Assembly: GCA_012862575.1 (NCBI GenBank)
Contig: BLSF01000096.1
Span: 43,512-107,511 of the forward strand
Direction: 5' to 3'
From: Parietichytrium sp. I65-24A
Taxonomy: Eukaryota; Sar; Bigyra; Thraustochytrida; Thraustochytriidae
Length of the DNA stretch: 64,000 nt
Under the pieces are notes generated by a model. The model was not told the origin of the DNA. It worked only from the letters and a program-made list of their open reading frames with translations, and made no database searches. Shown one piece after another: positions 50,466 to 59,227 of the stretch (the first letter of the stretch is position 1; every line of letters begins with the position of its first letter). A program made the translations under genes and the position numbers.

Positions 50466-51969
50466 GTCAATTGAAATAAAATGACATGACAATGGAAGTG
50501 AAGCGGCAAGAGAAAACAGTCCGCTGGTGCACAAGCTCCTAGCTCACAGGCATGTTAGCAAGAAACGTAACGAAATGCTCATGTTCAGCTTGAACATGAT
50601 CTGAAATGAAACCAAAGGAAAAAAGCATAAAGAAATCCTCTCTCTCGCTTTCCTCTGTTTCTGTGCGAGCGCAAGTGTATATGCATCAATGCATCGAATT
50701 CTCTCATATACATCGTGATTCTGTTCTGAATTCTGAATTATTCTGTTTCTGAATTCACAGTGAACTGGTAGTACTATCCCACAGATTCCCACAGGATGCG
50801 GCAGGGACGCTACGCTGACTGTGAATTCGATGAACAGTGGGATTCTGAGGGGAGCAGTTGGGACAGAAGGAACTTGAACTTTGAGACTTTTTAACATGCA
50901 AGTTGAAGGAAGATTAGGAAGATCCGCGAACTCCGAACTCCGTTGAACGGGAATTGGCGGCGTTGTGATCTCGATTCTTGTTCAATGAGTTTTCTCAATC
51001 GAGTTTCAATTGTAAGTTTCAACTGATTCATTTTTTTTTCGCAGTCACACTCAGAAAGAAGAACAAACACAGTTTCAAAGCAAGTTAGTTGTGGTGCAGT
51101 GGACGGACGTTGAATTTCACTCGCGGCCATCGGCATGGGGATCTTGAGGCAGGCGGGAAAGCATTGAGAATTATACAGAATCTCTCTCTGCCTTGCGGTG
51201 GGCCAGTCGAGTCAGGGATCCCTCGTCTCTGCTTCTCTCTCTTCTTCAAGATCCGGCTGTGCGTGCCGTGCATGCTGCGCGTTCTCTTCATCTGCCGTGC
51301 TGTTGACAAACGTAACGTGCTGCCACTCGATGCGTGAGATGCAACGTATGCACACTGTTGATCTGCTGTGACTGTGCTCTGAATTCTGCACCCTTCTCGA
51401 CTGAACTACTTCCGTCAGCGTCGCGAGAGCTTGGCAACCTCGCACCGCTGAAAAGACTCGTACCCTTCTCGATACCTCGTTCGTGCCCTGAGTCTTTTCT
51501 TCTTCCGGGCGCTTCATTCACGGCAATTGCAATGCGCCTAAATCTAGAGCACACGTGAGGTGGTCATGCAGCGCGGCGGGAGTTCTCGAGACGTCAAGAG
51601 GCTGCTCTTGAGAATGGGTTCGGCGGCTTTGCATTCACAAGTGTCGACAGGTCACTCGGCGGTGAGTCTGTGACTCGCGGCGTCATGGTCATTGCCATGG
51701 TCACGGTTTTACGGCCACGATCAAGTTGATCCGGAGGCTGCTGCTGAAAACCGTCACTTGCAGTGCAGTCATGTGCAGTCGATACTGTCGACAGCACTGA
51801 ATCGCAAGTAGATTCGGATAAAGAAATTGTAGTGTTGCTGTACACCAGCTGTAATGATACGCGACGAGATGGAACATGGCAAGAATGAGAATGGCAAGGC
51901 AAACTTGAAACTGGCAAGCGAGCAAACTTTTCGCGCACTGGATCGCTTAGCAACTTCGTGTGCAGAAGA

Positions 51970-52014
51970 GAACGAGAAGGGGAACGAGAAGGGGAACGAG
52001 AAGGGGAACGAGAA
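51970..52014. repeat. GGGGAACGAGAA tandem repeat
   Basis: Nearly four copies of a 12-mer, 50 bp upstream of the chosen start of GPI-type gene 2. In that gene's frame it would read NEKG repeats, so it may be translated if an upstream ATG (51854) is used. Confidence 0.85.
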
Positions 52015-52063
52015 GCGGGTGAAGCGCAGTTTGAATTGTCCAGGCGCTCCTGCGGCAGGGAAG

Positions 52064-52687
52064 ATGGGTCGAGTGTTCGGAAAGTTTGGAGCGCTTCTCG
52101 CAGTCGTGAGCGTGATCGCGCACCAAGTGGAGGCGAGGGAGATAAGTGAGTTCCGCGCCCTCGACGAGATTGAAGACTCCTTGTGCGAAACTTTGTACAA
52201 AAAAGTCAAGGACACGGAAAAAAATTACACATACGAGGCCGTGGAGGTGTTCCTTTTCGAGACAACATACACTTTGGATGGCCAGATCGTCAAGGATGCG
52301 ACCACTTCGGAGGTTGCCAATAACACGTGTTTGTCCATCGCGCTTCCCTCGAATTCTGATTTCGAGAACAGCACATACGTGGCCAGCAACTATCTTGGGA
52401 TGTGGGGCGTCGCACTCGAGTCTCGATACCCGAATGGCACTGTGCTCACTTCTGCCATTACCGTGTCTTCTGCCAGCTCAGGTGTCAGCTTGGACTATTC
52501 CATCCCGACTTTTCGGAACGGAACAACCGTTCCTTATCGAGCAAAAATCGCTGTCTCTACCCCCACTTCTCAGCCGACAACGACCACCATGGCTCCAACG
52601 TCGCAGCCGACACCCAGTTCCAGCGCTTCAATTTCCGGTTCAATTGTGGCTCTCATTGTCGCCCTCCGCGTGTGGGCACTGCGATAA
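52064..52687 (+). CDS. small secreted, probably GPI-anchored protein (family member 2)
   Basis: The start is set at ATG 52064 (MGRVFGKFGALLAVVSVIAH) because it places a signal peptide at the N-terminus; an in-frame ATG at 51854 would add a charged repeat-rich extension ahead of it. The protein has 207 residues, five or more N-glycosylation sequons, a Thr/Pro/Ser-rich stalk (STPTSQPTTTTMAP) and a short hydrophobic C-terminus. The blocks NTCLSIALPSNSDFENST and SNYLGMWGVALES match NTCISMRVPQDPDFVNTT and SNFLGMWGFATET in member 3, which makes the two clear paralogues. No known domain is recognised. A cell-surface location is inferred. Confidence 0.75.
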   Translation: MGRVFGKFGALLAVVSVIAHQVEAREISEFRALDEIEDSLCETLYKKVKDTEKNYTYEAVEVFLFETTYTLDGQIVKDATTSEVANNTCLSIALPSNSDFENSTYVASNYLGMWGVALESRYPNGTVLTSAITVSSASSGVSLDYSIPTFRNGTTVPYRAKIAVSTPTSQPTTTTMAPTSQPTPSSSASISGSIVALIVALRVWALR

Positions 52688-53283
52688 ACAATAAGAGAGA
52701 CTCACATCACAAGTGTCAAATATGGCTGACGATAATACCTTTGGCCAGAGAAGAAGCAATCAATAGTTTTCCAACCTTTCATCTTCTGATTCCTATTTCA
52801 CACAGTCCTCTGTCTTGTATAATACATTCACATTTAAGGAACCGAAGATTGATTTCAACAAAAGTATGAACTCGACAGGCACCGGGCTTTGCCTGGTCGT
52901 CACATCTCAGAAATTTGCACAACGTTGCCTCCCGTGCTTGCCCTCCAGCGTCAACAAAAGTGCCCCAATGTGGTCCAAATTTACTAAATTGCACAGTTTG
53001 GAACAGTCGTTGTTGGTAGAGGGTCCTAAGCGTACGTTAAGATCGAATTCTTATTTTTCAGTTTTCGACGATTTGATTCTTTTTTGCTTCTTTCCTTTTC
53101 AAAAAACATAATCCTTTGTGTTGTAACGTTAACGCAGTTGCTTCTCATACTGTAAAGAGCTGTGCTGCACTCCAGAAATTCTTGCTTTGTTGGATGGAAG
53201 GAACGAAGCAAGGGAAGAAAGAAAGAAAGAAAGAAGTAAAGCGAATTAGCAACGATCACTAATCGAGACCTGCCTGGACGGAC

Positions 53284-53366
53284 TGGACGGACCATGGACA
53301 TCCATGGACCTTGAAAACCGGGACTCAAAACTGTGAGTACCGGTATGTGAATACTCACAAGACATT
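53284..53366. repeat. 83-bp direct duplicate, left copy (ends at the N)
   Basis: Identical to 53368-53450; the two copies abut the N exactly. Confidence 0.92.
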
Positions 53367-53367
53367 N
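53367..53367. other. single N, probable scaffold join
   Basis: Sits exactly between two identical 83-bp copies. Confidence 0.85.
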
Positions 53368-53450
53368 TGGACGGACCATGGACATCCATGGACCTTGAAA
53401 ACCGGGACTCAAAACTGTGAGTACCGGTATGTGAATACTCACAAGACATT
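53368..53450. repeat. 83-bp direct duplicate, right copy (starts at the N)
   Basis: Identical to 53284-53366. Confidence 0.92.
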
Positions 53451-53731
53451 CAGCAAACACAAAATGTCAGAAATTGGTTACTGGAAAACTAGTGAACTTC
53501 GAAGAGGAAATTGTTGTCCCACGTTGGGACCAGACATGTTGGACAGCTGTATGGATCTTTAGTGCGTACCGGTAATTAGACAGTGGACGTCAACGGCAGT
53601 TGAAAGTTGAAAAAGATTCGAAGGACATCATCTTCTTGTCAGACCCCGAACCACAGGCTACGCAAAGTTTCCGTATCCACTATCCATCTCCATCTCCGCA
53701 CCCGCGAAGCAATACAAACTGAGCTCGAAGG

Positions 53732-54328
53732 ATGGCGGCGAGTTTCGCGACATTGACGCTGGCGCTGGCTCTGGCCCTGAACTTGGTTGGGGCAATCAAC
53801 TTGGACAGTCAGCAGGCTGTACTTGGTGGGCGAATGGGCTTGGCAGAGAGCTCGAGTGAAACGACTCCATGCGAAAGGTTGCTCGCGAAAACTGCGAACA
53901 GCCAGGCGAATGTAAGCAATGTTGCTTTCGTTTCTGCCTATGAATTTAACGCCACTTTCAACTGGCTTGGTCAAAAATTTACGGCCTACCAAACCTTCAC
54001 CTCTGGCCCTTCCATTGCGACAAACAACACATGCATTTCCATGCGAGTTCCCCAGGATCCCGACTTTGTGAACACCACTTTGCATATCAGCAACTTCCTC
54101 GGCATGTGGGGATTTGCTACAGAGACGACGGGAGATACCAAAGGCGAGACAATTGGCCACTCTCCAGAAACGGACATAACAACCTACGTGACTTCAAACA
54201 ACGGGGGCCTCAATTATACTTTGCACATGCACATTGCAAAAGTTCCAGATGAGAGCCGGGGGACATCCTCCTCTGTGCCACTATTTTCTATGTTCACCTC
54301 GCTCTTGGTTCTCGCATCAATGTCCTAG
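53732..54328 (+). CDS. small secreted, probably GPI-anchored protein (family member 3)
   Basis: ATG 53732 (MAASFATLTLALALALNLVG) starts a clear signal peptide. The 198-residue protein has multiple N-glycosylation sequons (NVS, NAT, NNT, NTT, NYT) and a C-terminal hydrophobic tail (VPLFSMFTSLLVLASMS) after a Ser-rich stretch, typical of GPI-attachment signals. It shares NTC-x-S...DF-x-N-S/T and SN-F/Y-LGMWG-x-A with member 2 at the same spacing. One Cys in that block and one near the mature N-terminus (TTPCERLL) are shared in position with LCETLY in member 2, suggesting a conserved disulfide. Function unknown. Confidence 0.75.
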   Translation: MAASFATLTLALALALNLVGAINLDSQQAVLGGRMGLAESSSETTPCERLLAKTANSQANVSNVAFVSAYEFNATFNWLGQKFTAYQTFTSGPSIATNNTCISMRVPQDPDFVNTTLHISNFLGMWGFATETTGDTKGETIGHSPETDITTYVTSNNGGLNYTLHMHIAKVPDESRGTSSSVPLFSMFTSLLVLASMS

Positions 54329-54561
54329 ACCATGGGAGAAGAATTTTTGATCTTACTTGAGGTCATCATTCATCAACATCCGCAAAATTAAAATACGAAA
54401 GCCAAAAGTAGTGTCGTCAATCATGATCGAGATGGAATTCTAATTCGTTCGTTTGTGAAAGGAATATACCGCTAATTACAAAATGACACAGGTCTACGCG
54501 CTATTGTTCTGTACCGGCCAAGTCGCGCTGCTTACACCTGCTCTCCTAAGGTAGGTGTTTC

Positions 54562-56013
54562 TCAAAACGCGACTGTTCCTGCGGTCGCCCTTTTGGTGAG
54601 CTGCCGGACACAAAAAAAGATGATCGCATTCGCCGTCACGACTACGGCTGCAACTCGGTACAGAGTCTCGGATCCGACCGTGGCCATCGCCCAGCTTCCA
54701 AGCAGAACACCCGCTCCTGACCCCACAGACTTTAGAGCCATAAGAAACCCTTGGGCAAAATTTTCATACTTGTCCGGCGCAATCTTGGCGATGAACAACA
54801 CCGAGGCCAACTGTGTAGTAGTGAATGTGACACCATGAAGAGGCTCTACAGCCAACAAGAGCCACCTCGTGTCTTCCGTGATAATTGTGTACACAAAAAC
54901 ACGACTGGCATAGGAGAACATGCCGATGAGCATCAGGTTTGCTGGTCCAAATTTCTTCAGGAGATAGCCGCCAATAAAGAAGAGCGGGATTTCAAATGCT
55001 ACCGTGACTACGACTGAAACCCCAAGAAGCAGATTGCTCGCTTCCATGTCGAACCGGAAGAACATGAACACCAGCGACTCAACCTGTGCTTGTCCGATTG
55101 CAAGAATTGCAATCGTTAGCAGGAATGTGAAATTGAAGCACTTGAAGCAACGGATCAAGAAGGCCAAGAGAGCAGCACCTATGCTCTCATCAAAGTCAGC
55201 GTGGCTCATGTCCACTACAGACTTTTCGGGATCAGTGATCGGCGCCCGATCAAAGCCCTCCACTCCTGTTTCTGAAACTGCATCCGCGATCGCATTCTGA
55301 TCCTCTCCCGGAAGGGCGCTCTCTCCATCCGATTCAACGGGAGAGACGCCGCCCTTGGCAGACTCGGCCGGCGTCATCTCAATTCCGCTCAAATTCGAGG
55401 CGACGACCATGTACTCAAGATTTGGAATCTTTACGAGCCACAAGTAAGTCAAAAAAATCACAGACGTGATTGCAAATGTGGGCACCATGGTCATATACGG
55501 CAGGAAAGTGAATAAATAACCGAGAATCAAGTGCATGATGCCCCAGGCAATCGTGCCAAATACTCGAATTCTGCCGTATTGTGCACGCCTCTCGACCTTA
55601 TCTCCGATTGACCCAGACTGCCTCGCCTCGTAGTCCAGGATGCGCAGCGCAGCAGCGTCCATCACAGGAAGCATACCAGAGACAAGTACTGAATGCAGCG
55701 TCCGCACGGTCAAGATCCCCCAGAAATTCCGCACGCTTTCCAGGGTCAAGAGGAAGAACACAACTGCGCCAAGACTGCAGCACAGTGAGAGCACAACTCG
55801 CCACTCAAGATATTTGTCAGCGAGGATGCCCCAGAGGATTGGCATCACCATGTTTGCGAACGTTGGCACTGCAAAAACGGTTCCGATCTCCGTTTCACTG
55901 AGTCCCATCTCCACGAACAACAGGCTCATGAACCGTCCTTGCGACGCCCACACGCACCACCCAAGAAAGAACAGCACGCGCAGGTCCAGCTGCGGTCGAC
56001 ATCCCGACACCAT
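54562..56013 (-). CDS. major facilitator superfamily transporter (MFS_1-like / MFSD6-like)
   Basis: The first ATG at 56013 (MVSGCRPQLDLRVLFFLGWC) gives 483 residues. About twelve hydrophobic segments are visible in a 6+6 arrangement, separated by a long hydrophilic loop (about residues 205-285) rich in Glu, Ser and Asp. Signature pieces are LLFVEMGLSETEIGTVFAVP, ILWGILADKY between the second and third segments, and LHGVTFTTTQLASVLFIAKI in the second half. These resemble the LacY-like/MFSD6 subgroup. Sugar, nucleoside or drug substrates are all possible; none can be chosen from sequence. The 3' end lies 233 bp from the GPI-type gene 3 stop, in convergent orientation. Confidence 0.87.
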   Translation of the reverse strand: MVSGCRPQLDLRVLFFLGWCVWASQGRFMSLLFVEMGLSETEIGTVFAVPTFANMVMPILWGILADKYLEWRVVLSLCCSLGAVVFFLLTLESVRNFWGILTVRTLHSVLVSGMLPVMDAAALRILDYEARQSGSIGDKVERRAQYGRIRVFGTIAWGIMHLILGYLFTFLPYMTMVPTFAITSVIFLTYLWLVKIPNLEYMVVASNLSGIEMTPAESAKGGVSPVESDGESALPGEDQNAIADAVSETGVEGFDRAPITDPEKSVVDMSHADFDESIGAALLAFLIRCFKCFNFTFLLTIAILAIGQAQVESLVFMFFRFDMEASNLLLGVSVVVTVAFEIPLFFIGGYLLKKFGPANLMLIGMFSYASRVFVYTIITEDTRWLLLAVEPLHGVTFTTTQLASVLFIAKIAPDKYENFAQGFLMALKSVGSGAGVLLGSWAMATVGSETLYRVAAVVVTANAIIFFCVRQLTKRATAGTVAF

Positions 56014-57202
56014 TTCTCCCAAGCTTTTGATCAAAAGCGCACCAGCCAGCCACCACCGATTCTAGACCTCAAAAGACGGCTCAAACTGCTCAAACGACTC
56101 CAACTCCACCCGAACTTCCAGCTGCATTCAACAAACAAACACAGAAAGAACTCTCTCTGCCTCTCTCTCTGAGCATATACAAGGTACATACACCTCCCCA
56201 AATCTCTCCTCCAACACTTCAACTTCCAAGGCGCTGCCCACACAGCTCAGTGAGTACACACCTCGTCCGGCCCACAGTTCGCTGCGCTTGTCGTCACTCG
56301 CAAAATGCCTTTCGCGTTTCCCTCAAGTCTCTTGCTTCCTAATTTGCCGGTCGGCAAATTAATAGTCAGAGCAAAGAGTGCAAAGAGAGAGAGAGTTGTG
56401 CAGACAGAGAGAGAGATTGATTGAACATGATTGAACCTATTGAACTTACTGAACCAAACAAACTTGACCCGTAACTGCTATCTTTTGCGCTAATAGTTCG
56501 CCTACCATTCGGGTGTCTGTGTCTTGCTTGGGTGGTGCTCGCCAGGCCCATAGCACTGGTAGAGGTTTCCGCTAATCTCCGTCCAAGTCCCACTTCTGCG
56601 AGCATGCTAGAAGTCGATAGGCAGGTGCTACTTCTCCCTGTTGTCGCCATTTCCTTGGCCTCCTTAGCACCACATAACCATTCATCTAATAATGCAAAGA
56701 TGGGGTAACAGGTACTACCATTTGGATTAGGATGGATTAAATCACCTTTTGCATTAAGCGCTGCTGGAAGGGTGAGCTATGTGAGCACTTAAGGAAAGGC
56801 GTAAGAGGTGGAGTGCAATATTGAGCATGTATGTCGACGCGAATGGCGGCGCTCGAAATATGACAACCAGAGTTGAAGATTTGGGCAATGATGATTTTGA
56901 TGAGTCAGAGATTGATGGACTTACTCAAGCATCGGTGCCATCGGGTAATCGGCAAAGAGAGTGAGTGACTGGAACGCTTGCGTCAGAGAGCCTGTGGGAA
57001 CCGCCGAGATGCTAATAGCTCTCTTGGCAGAGACGGATGACGCTCTTGCCATAAGATAGGGAAGAGGATGCTGAGCGACGGCGCGAGAACGCCGCCCAAG
57101 GTGGACGGCACAGAGTGTGGAGGATTTTGACGGTTTTGTTTGCAATGTGAAAATGATCAGACGAGTGTTTTTTTTTAGAATTCAAATGAGACGCTACGAT
57201 CT
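56014..57202. other. spacer between the MFS transporter and the TRP-like channel
   Basis: Contains GA repeats (about 56383-56418) and one possible short ORF listed separately. It should hold the promoter of the MFS gene. Nothing else recognised. Confidence 0.5.
56827..56964 (+). CDS. possible 45-codon small ORF (doubtful)
   Basis: ATG 56827 opens MYVDANGGARNMTTRVEDLG followed by an acidic part (NDDFDESEIDGLTQ) and a stop at 56962-56964. The acidic composition is more protein-like than chance. A good donor (GTGAGT at 56961) and a pyrimidine-rich acceptor near 57031 raise the possibility of a second exon. No family is recognised. Confidence 0.2.
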   Translation: MYVDANGGARNMTTRVEDLGNDDFDESEIDGLTQASVPSGNRQRE

Positions 57203-59227
57203 CTACGATAATGACCCCAGCGAGCCCCTTCTCTGGATGTGTTCTGGGAACCTGAGTTGAATGTCTTGCATTTGCACCAAGATCGAAATGAGGAGCTCCC
57301 TGGTGTCCTCTGCGTCAGTGCGTTTTACTTGATCGAGATACGGCTTGAAAATATTGTTATAACTATCCTCGAAGTGATACGCGAGGCACTCCACCTCGTC
57401 GTTCCTTTTGAATGGCGGCAGTTCCTCGCTTGGAGCCTCGTCCGGCGATACACCGTAACGATCCTTCTTGCCTCCTTTGCCCTTTTTTAAGTGGCATTGC
57501 GCTTCTTTGTTTGCGGTGTGGCCATAGAAGGGCGCCACCTGGAAACACTCGCGCACGCATACGTACTTAAAACGCCGAAAGGCCCACTCGGCAACGCTGT
57601 TGCGATTGATATCTGTGTACGTGTTGGCCATCATAGCGACTAGCAAGTTGATCGCCAGAACAGGGCCTGAGATTGTGTAAAGTACCACAAGCAAGACGAC
57701 TACATAATCAGTGTTTTCTGTTCCCCATTTGAGTCGAGCAGAGTTGAAGGTGTCCGTTCCAACCAGACTGAACAGCAGCTCGAAAATGCTCGAATGTAAA
57801 GATTGATAGAGTCCCCCGTCCTCATCCTCATATTCATTTGAAACCAAGAGCGAAATAGAGGTTCCAAACGCCAGGAACAGCACACAGAGCACGAGGGCAA
57901 AAGGGATAAAGTCGCGCTTAAACATCTCCACCAACATGATAAAGAAAGGCCCGAACCTGCGAGTGAGACTGACGTAATAGACAACTCTCTCGAACTGCAA
58001 CAGAGATCCTACGGCGAGCAAAAGCAATTGCGGTCGCGGCTTGCTGGCACATGCTCGGAGCATGGCAACTGCTAGAATGCAGACTTGTGCCACCAAGGTG
58101 AAGAGCATTGACGTCCATTTCTCCTTGAATTTATTAGGACGGAGCGGGTACAGCCACGGAAGCGGCAACACTATAATCTGCGATACTTGCAAGTTGACAA
58201 TGATGATTAGCCCGGCCAGAAAACACGACGCACACTCGACAAACAAGCGAAAAATTGCTACTGGCTCGCCAAAGTTATACTTGTTCAGATCGCCGTCGGT
58301 GCTTGCCAGCCGAAGTAGCGATCCAGAACACGTTATACAAGTCATAGTGACAAAGAAGATCTGCGAAAAGTATAAAATCCGTTCCCAGAAAAAGAACTTG
58401 CGCCCAAAACTCTCCCATTTCCAGTGCATTAAAGCTAGAGGCACGTGATGCATCAGCGCCTTGGTGTTGCGCTTCTGAAGCAACACATGCAGAGGCGTCG
58501 AGCCGTAGTTGCTGTACGATCCATCTGGCCACTGTACCCTTGTGCTGGGGGAATCAAGAAGTTCCAAACCTTGTACCTTTACTTTGCACCAGCCATTCGA
58601 GTCTTTGCTGAGGATGGAGCAGGGAATAGCATTTAAAACGGCTTCTGACACTCCGGCGTGATGAGAGGCGAAACAGCCCATTAAAACTCTCTCACCATCC
58701 AGGCCCAACAATCCCAAAAGCTTGCTGACGTATTTAATGTGCTCTCCGGCGCCAATTTTGCTTCCAAAGCAGGCAAAGTAGAATGCGTTGCGGAAATGCA
58801 GATCCTTGTGCAGCGGGTCTGCCCCATTCCCGAGCAAATAGTCAAATAGAAAAAAGTTGCCGTCTTGTAGTGACCTAAGCAGTGGCGTTGTCCCGCCCTC
58901 GAACATTGTTTCATTCAGGTTGGCTCCCAAGCTGGTTGCTTCGTGAACCAACTGAATATCTCCCTCTGTGCACCCGTACTTTAGGAGCTCTTGCGCGCTC
59001 ATTTCGCAGTCTTCAAGGTCCTCATCCTCACCCTCGTTTTTGCCTTCCTCGACAATGGAATCTTTGAGGGGCTTGCCAAACTGCTTCCCATAGAGCAGCT
59101 TTTGACGCTGTTGCAGCTCCCGCTGCACCTCGACATTGCTGGTAACAGGAAGTAGCAGCGCCTTGGACGCACTTTTTGAAATCCGCAAAGAAGAAGCCGT
59201 CCGGCTTCGCCTCAGCCCGTCTTCCAT
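57203..59227 (-). CDS. TRP-like cation channel with ankyrin repeats
   Basis: The first usable ATG is 59227 (MEDGLRRSRTASSLRISKSA); the frame is open 33 codons further but lacks an ATG. The protein has 674 residues. Ankyrin-like repeats lie at about residues 75-150 and 240-260 (for example GGTTPLLRSLQDGNFFLFDY). Six transmembrane segments follow (about 290-570). The pore and S6 region is recognisable: LYQSLHSSIFELLFSLVG, TDTF, then VLAINLLVAMMANTYTDINR, as in TRPV/TRPC-type channels. The cytoplasmic C-terminus is charged. It probably forms a tetrameric, Ca2+-permeable plasma-membrane channel. Gating stimulus is unknown. The exchanger gene that follows in the window may act on the same ion, but the genes are not otherwise linked. 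Confidence 0.88.
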   Translation of the reverse strand: MEDGLRRSRTASSLRISKSASKALLLPVTSNVEVQRELQQRQKLLYGKQFGKPLKDSIVEEGKNEGEDEDLEDCEMSAQELLKYGCTEGDIQLVHEATSLGANLNETMFEGGTTPLLRSLQDGNFFLFDYLLGNGADPLHKDLHFRNAFYFACFGSKIGAGEHIKYVSKLLGLLGLDGERVLMGCFASHHAGVSEAVLNAIPCSILSKDSNGWCKVKVQGLELLDSPSTRVQWPDGSYSNYGSTPLHVLLQKRNTKALMHHVPLALMHWKWESFGRKFFFWERILYFSQIFFVTMTCITCSGSLLRLASTDGDLNKYNFGEPVAIFRLFVECASCFLAGLIIIVNLQVSQIIVLPLPWLYPLRPNKFKEKWTSMLFTLVAQVCILAVAMLRACASKPRPQLLLLAVGSLLQFERVVYYVSLTRRFGPFFIMLVEMFKRDFIPFALVLCVLFLAFGTSISLLVSNEYEDEDGGLYQSLHSSIFELLFSLVGTDTFNSARLKWGTENTDYVVVLLVVLYTISGPVLAINLLVAMMANTYTDINRNSVAEWAFRRFKYVCVRECFQVAPFYGHTANKEAQCHLKKGKGGKKDRYGVSPDEAPSEELPPFKRNDEVECLAYHFEDSYNNIFKPYLDQVKRTDAEDTRELLISILVQMQDIQLRFPEHIQRRGSLGSLS

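Larger units (their letters stand above)
50049..52063. other. divergent spacer between GPI-type genes 1 and 2
   Basis: Should hold both promoters. It contains a TTTC/TTCT-rich tract (about 50345-50380), an AATC microsatellite, a GAATTC-rich palindromic motif (about 50715-50756) and a 12-nt tandem repeat next to gene 2. I see no gene. Confidence 0.5.
52688..53731. other. spacer between GPI-type genes 2 and 3 with a scaffold join
   Basis: Contains a GAAA repeat (about 53216-53237) and the N at 53367 flanked by identical 83-bp copies. No gene was recognised. Confidence 0.5.
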
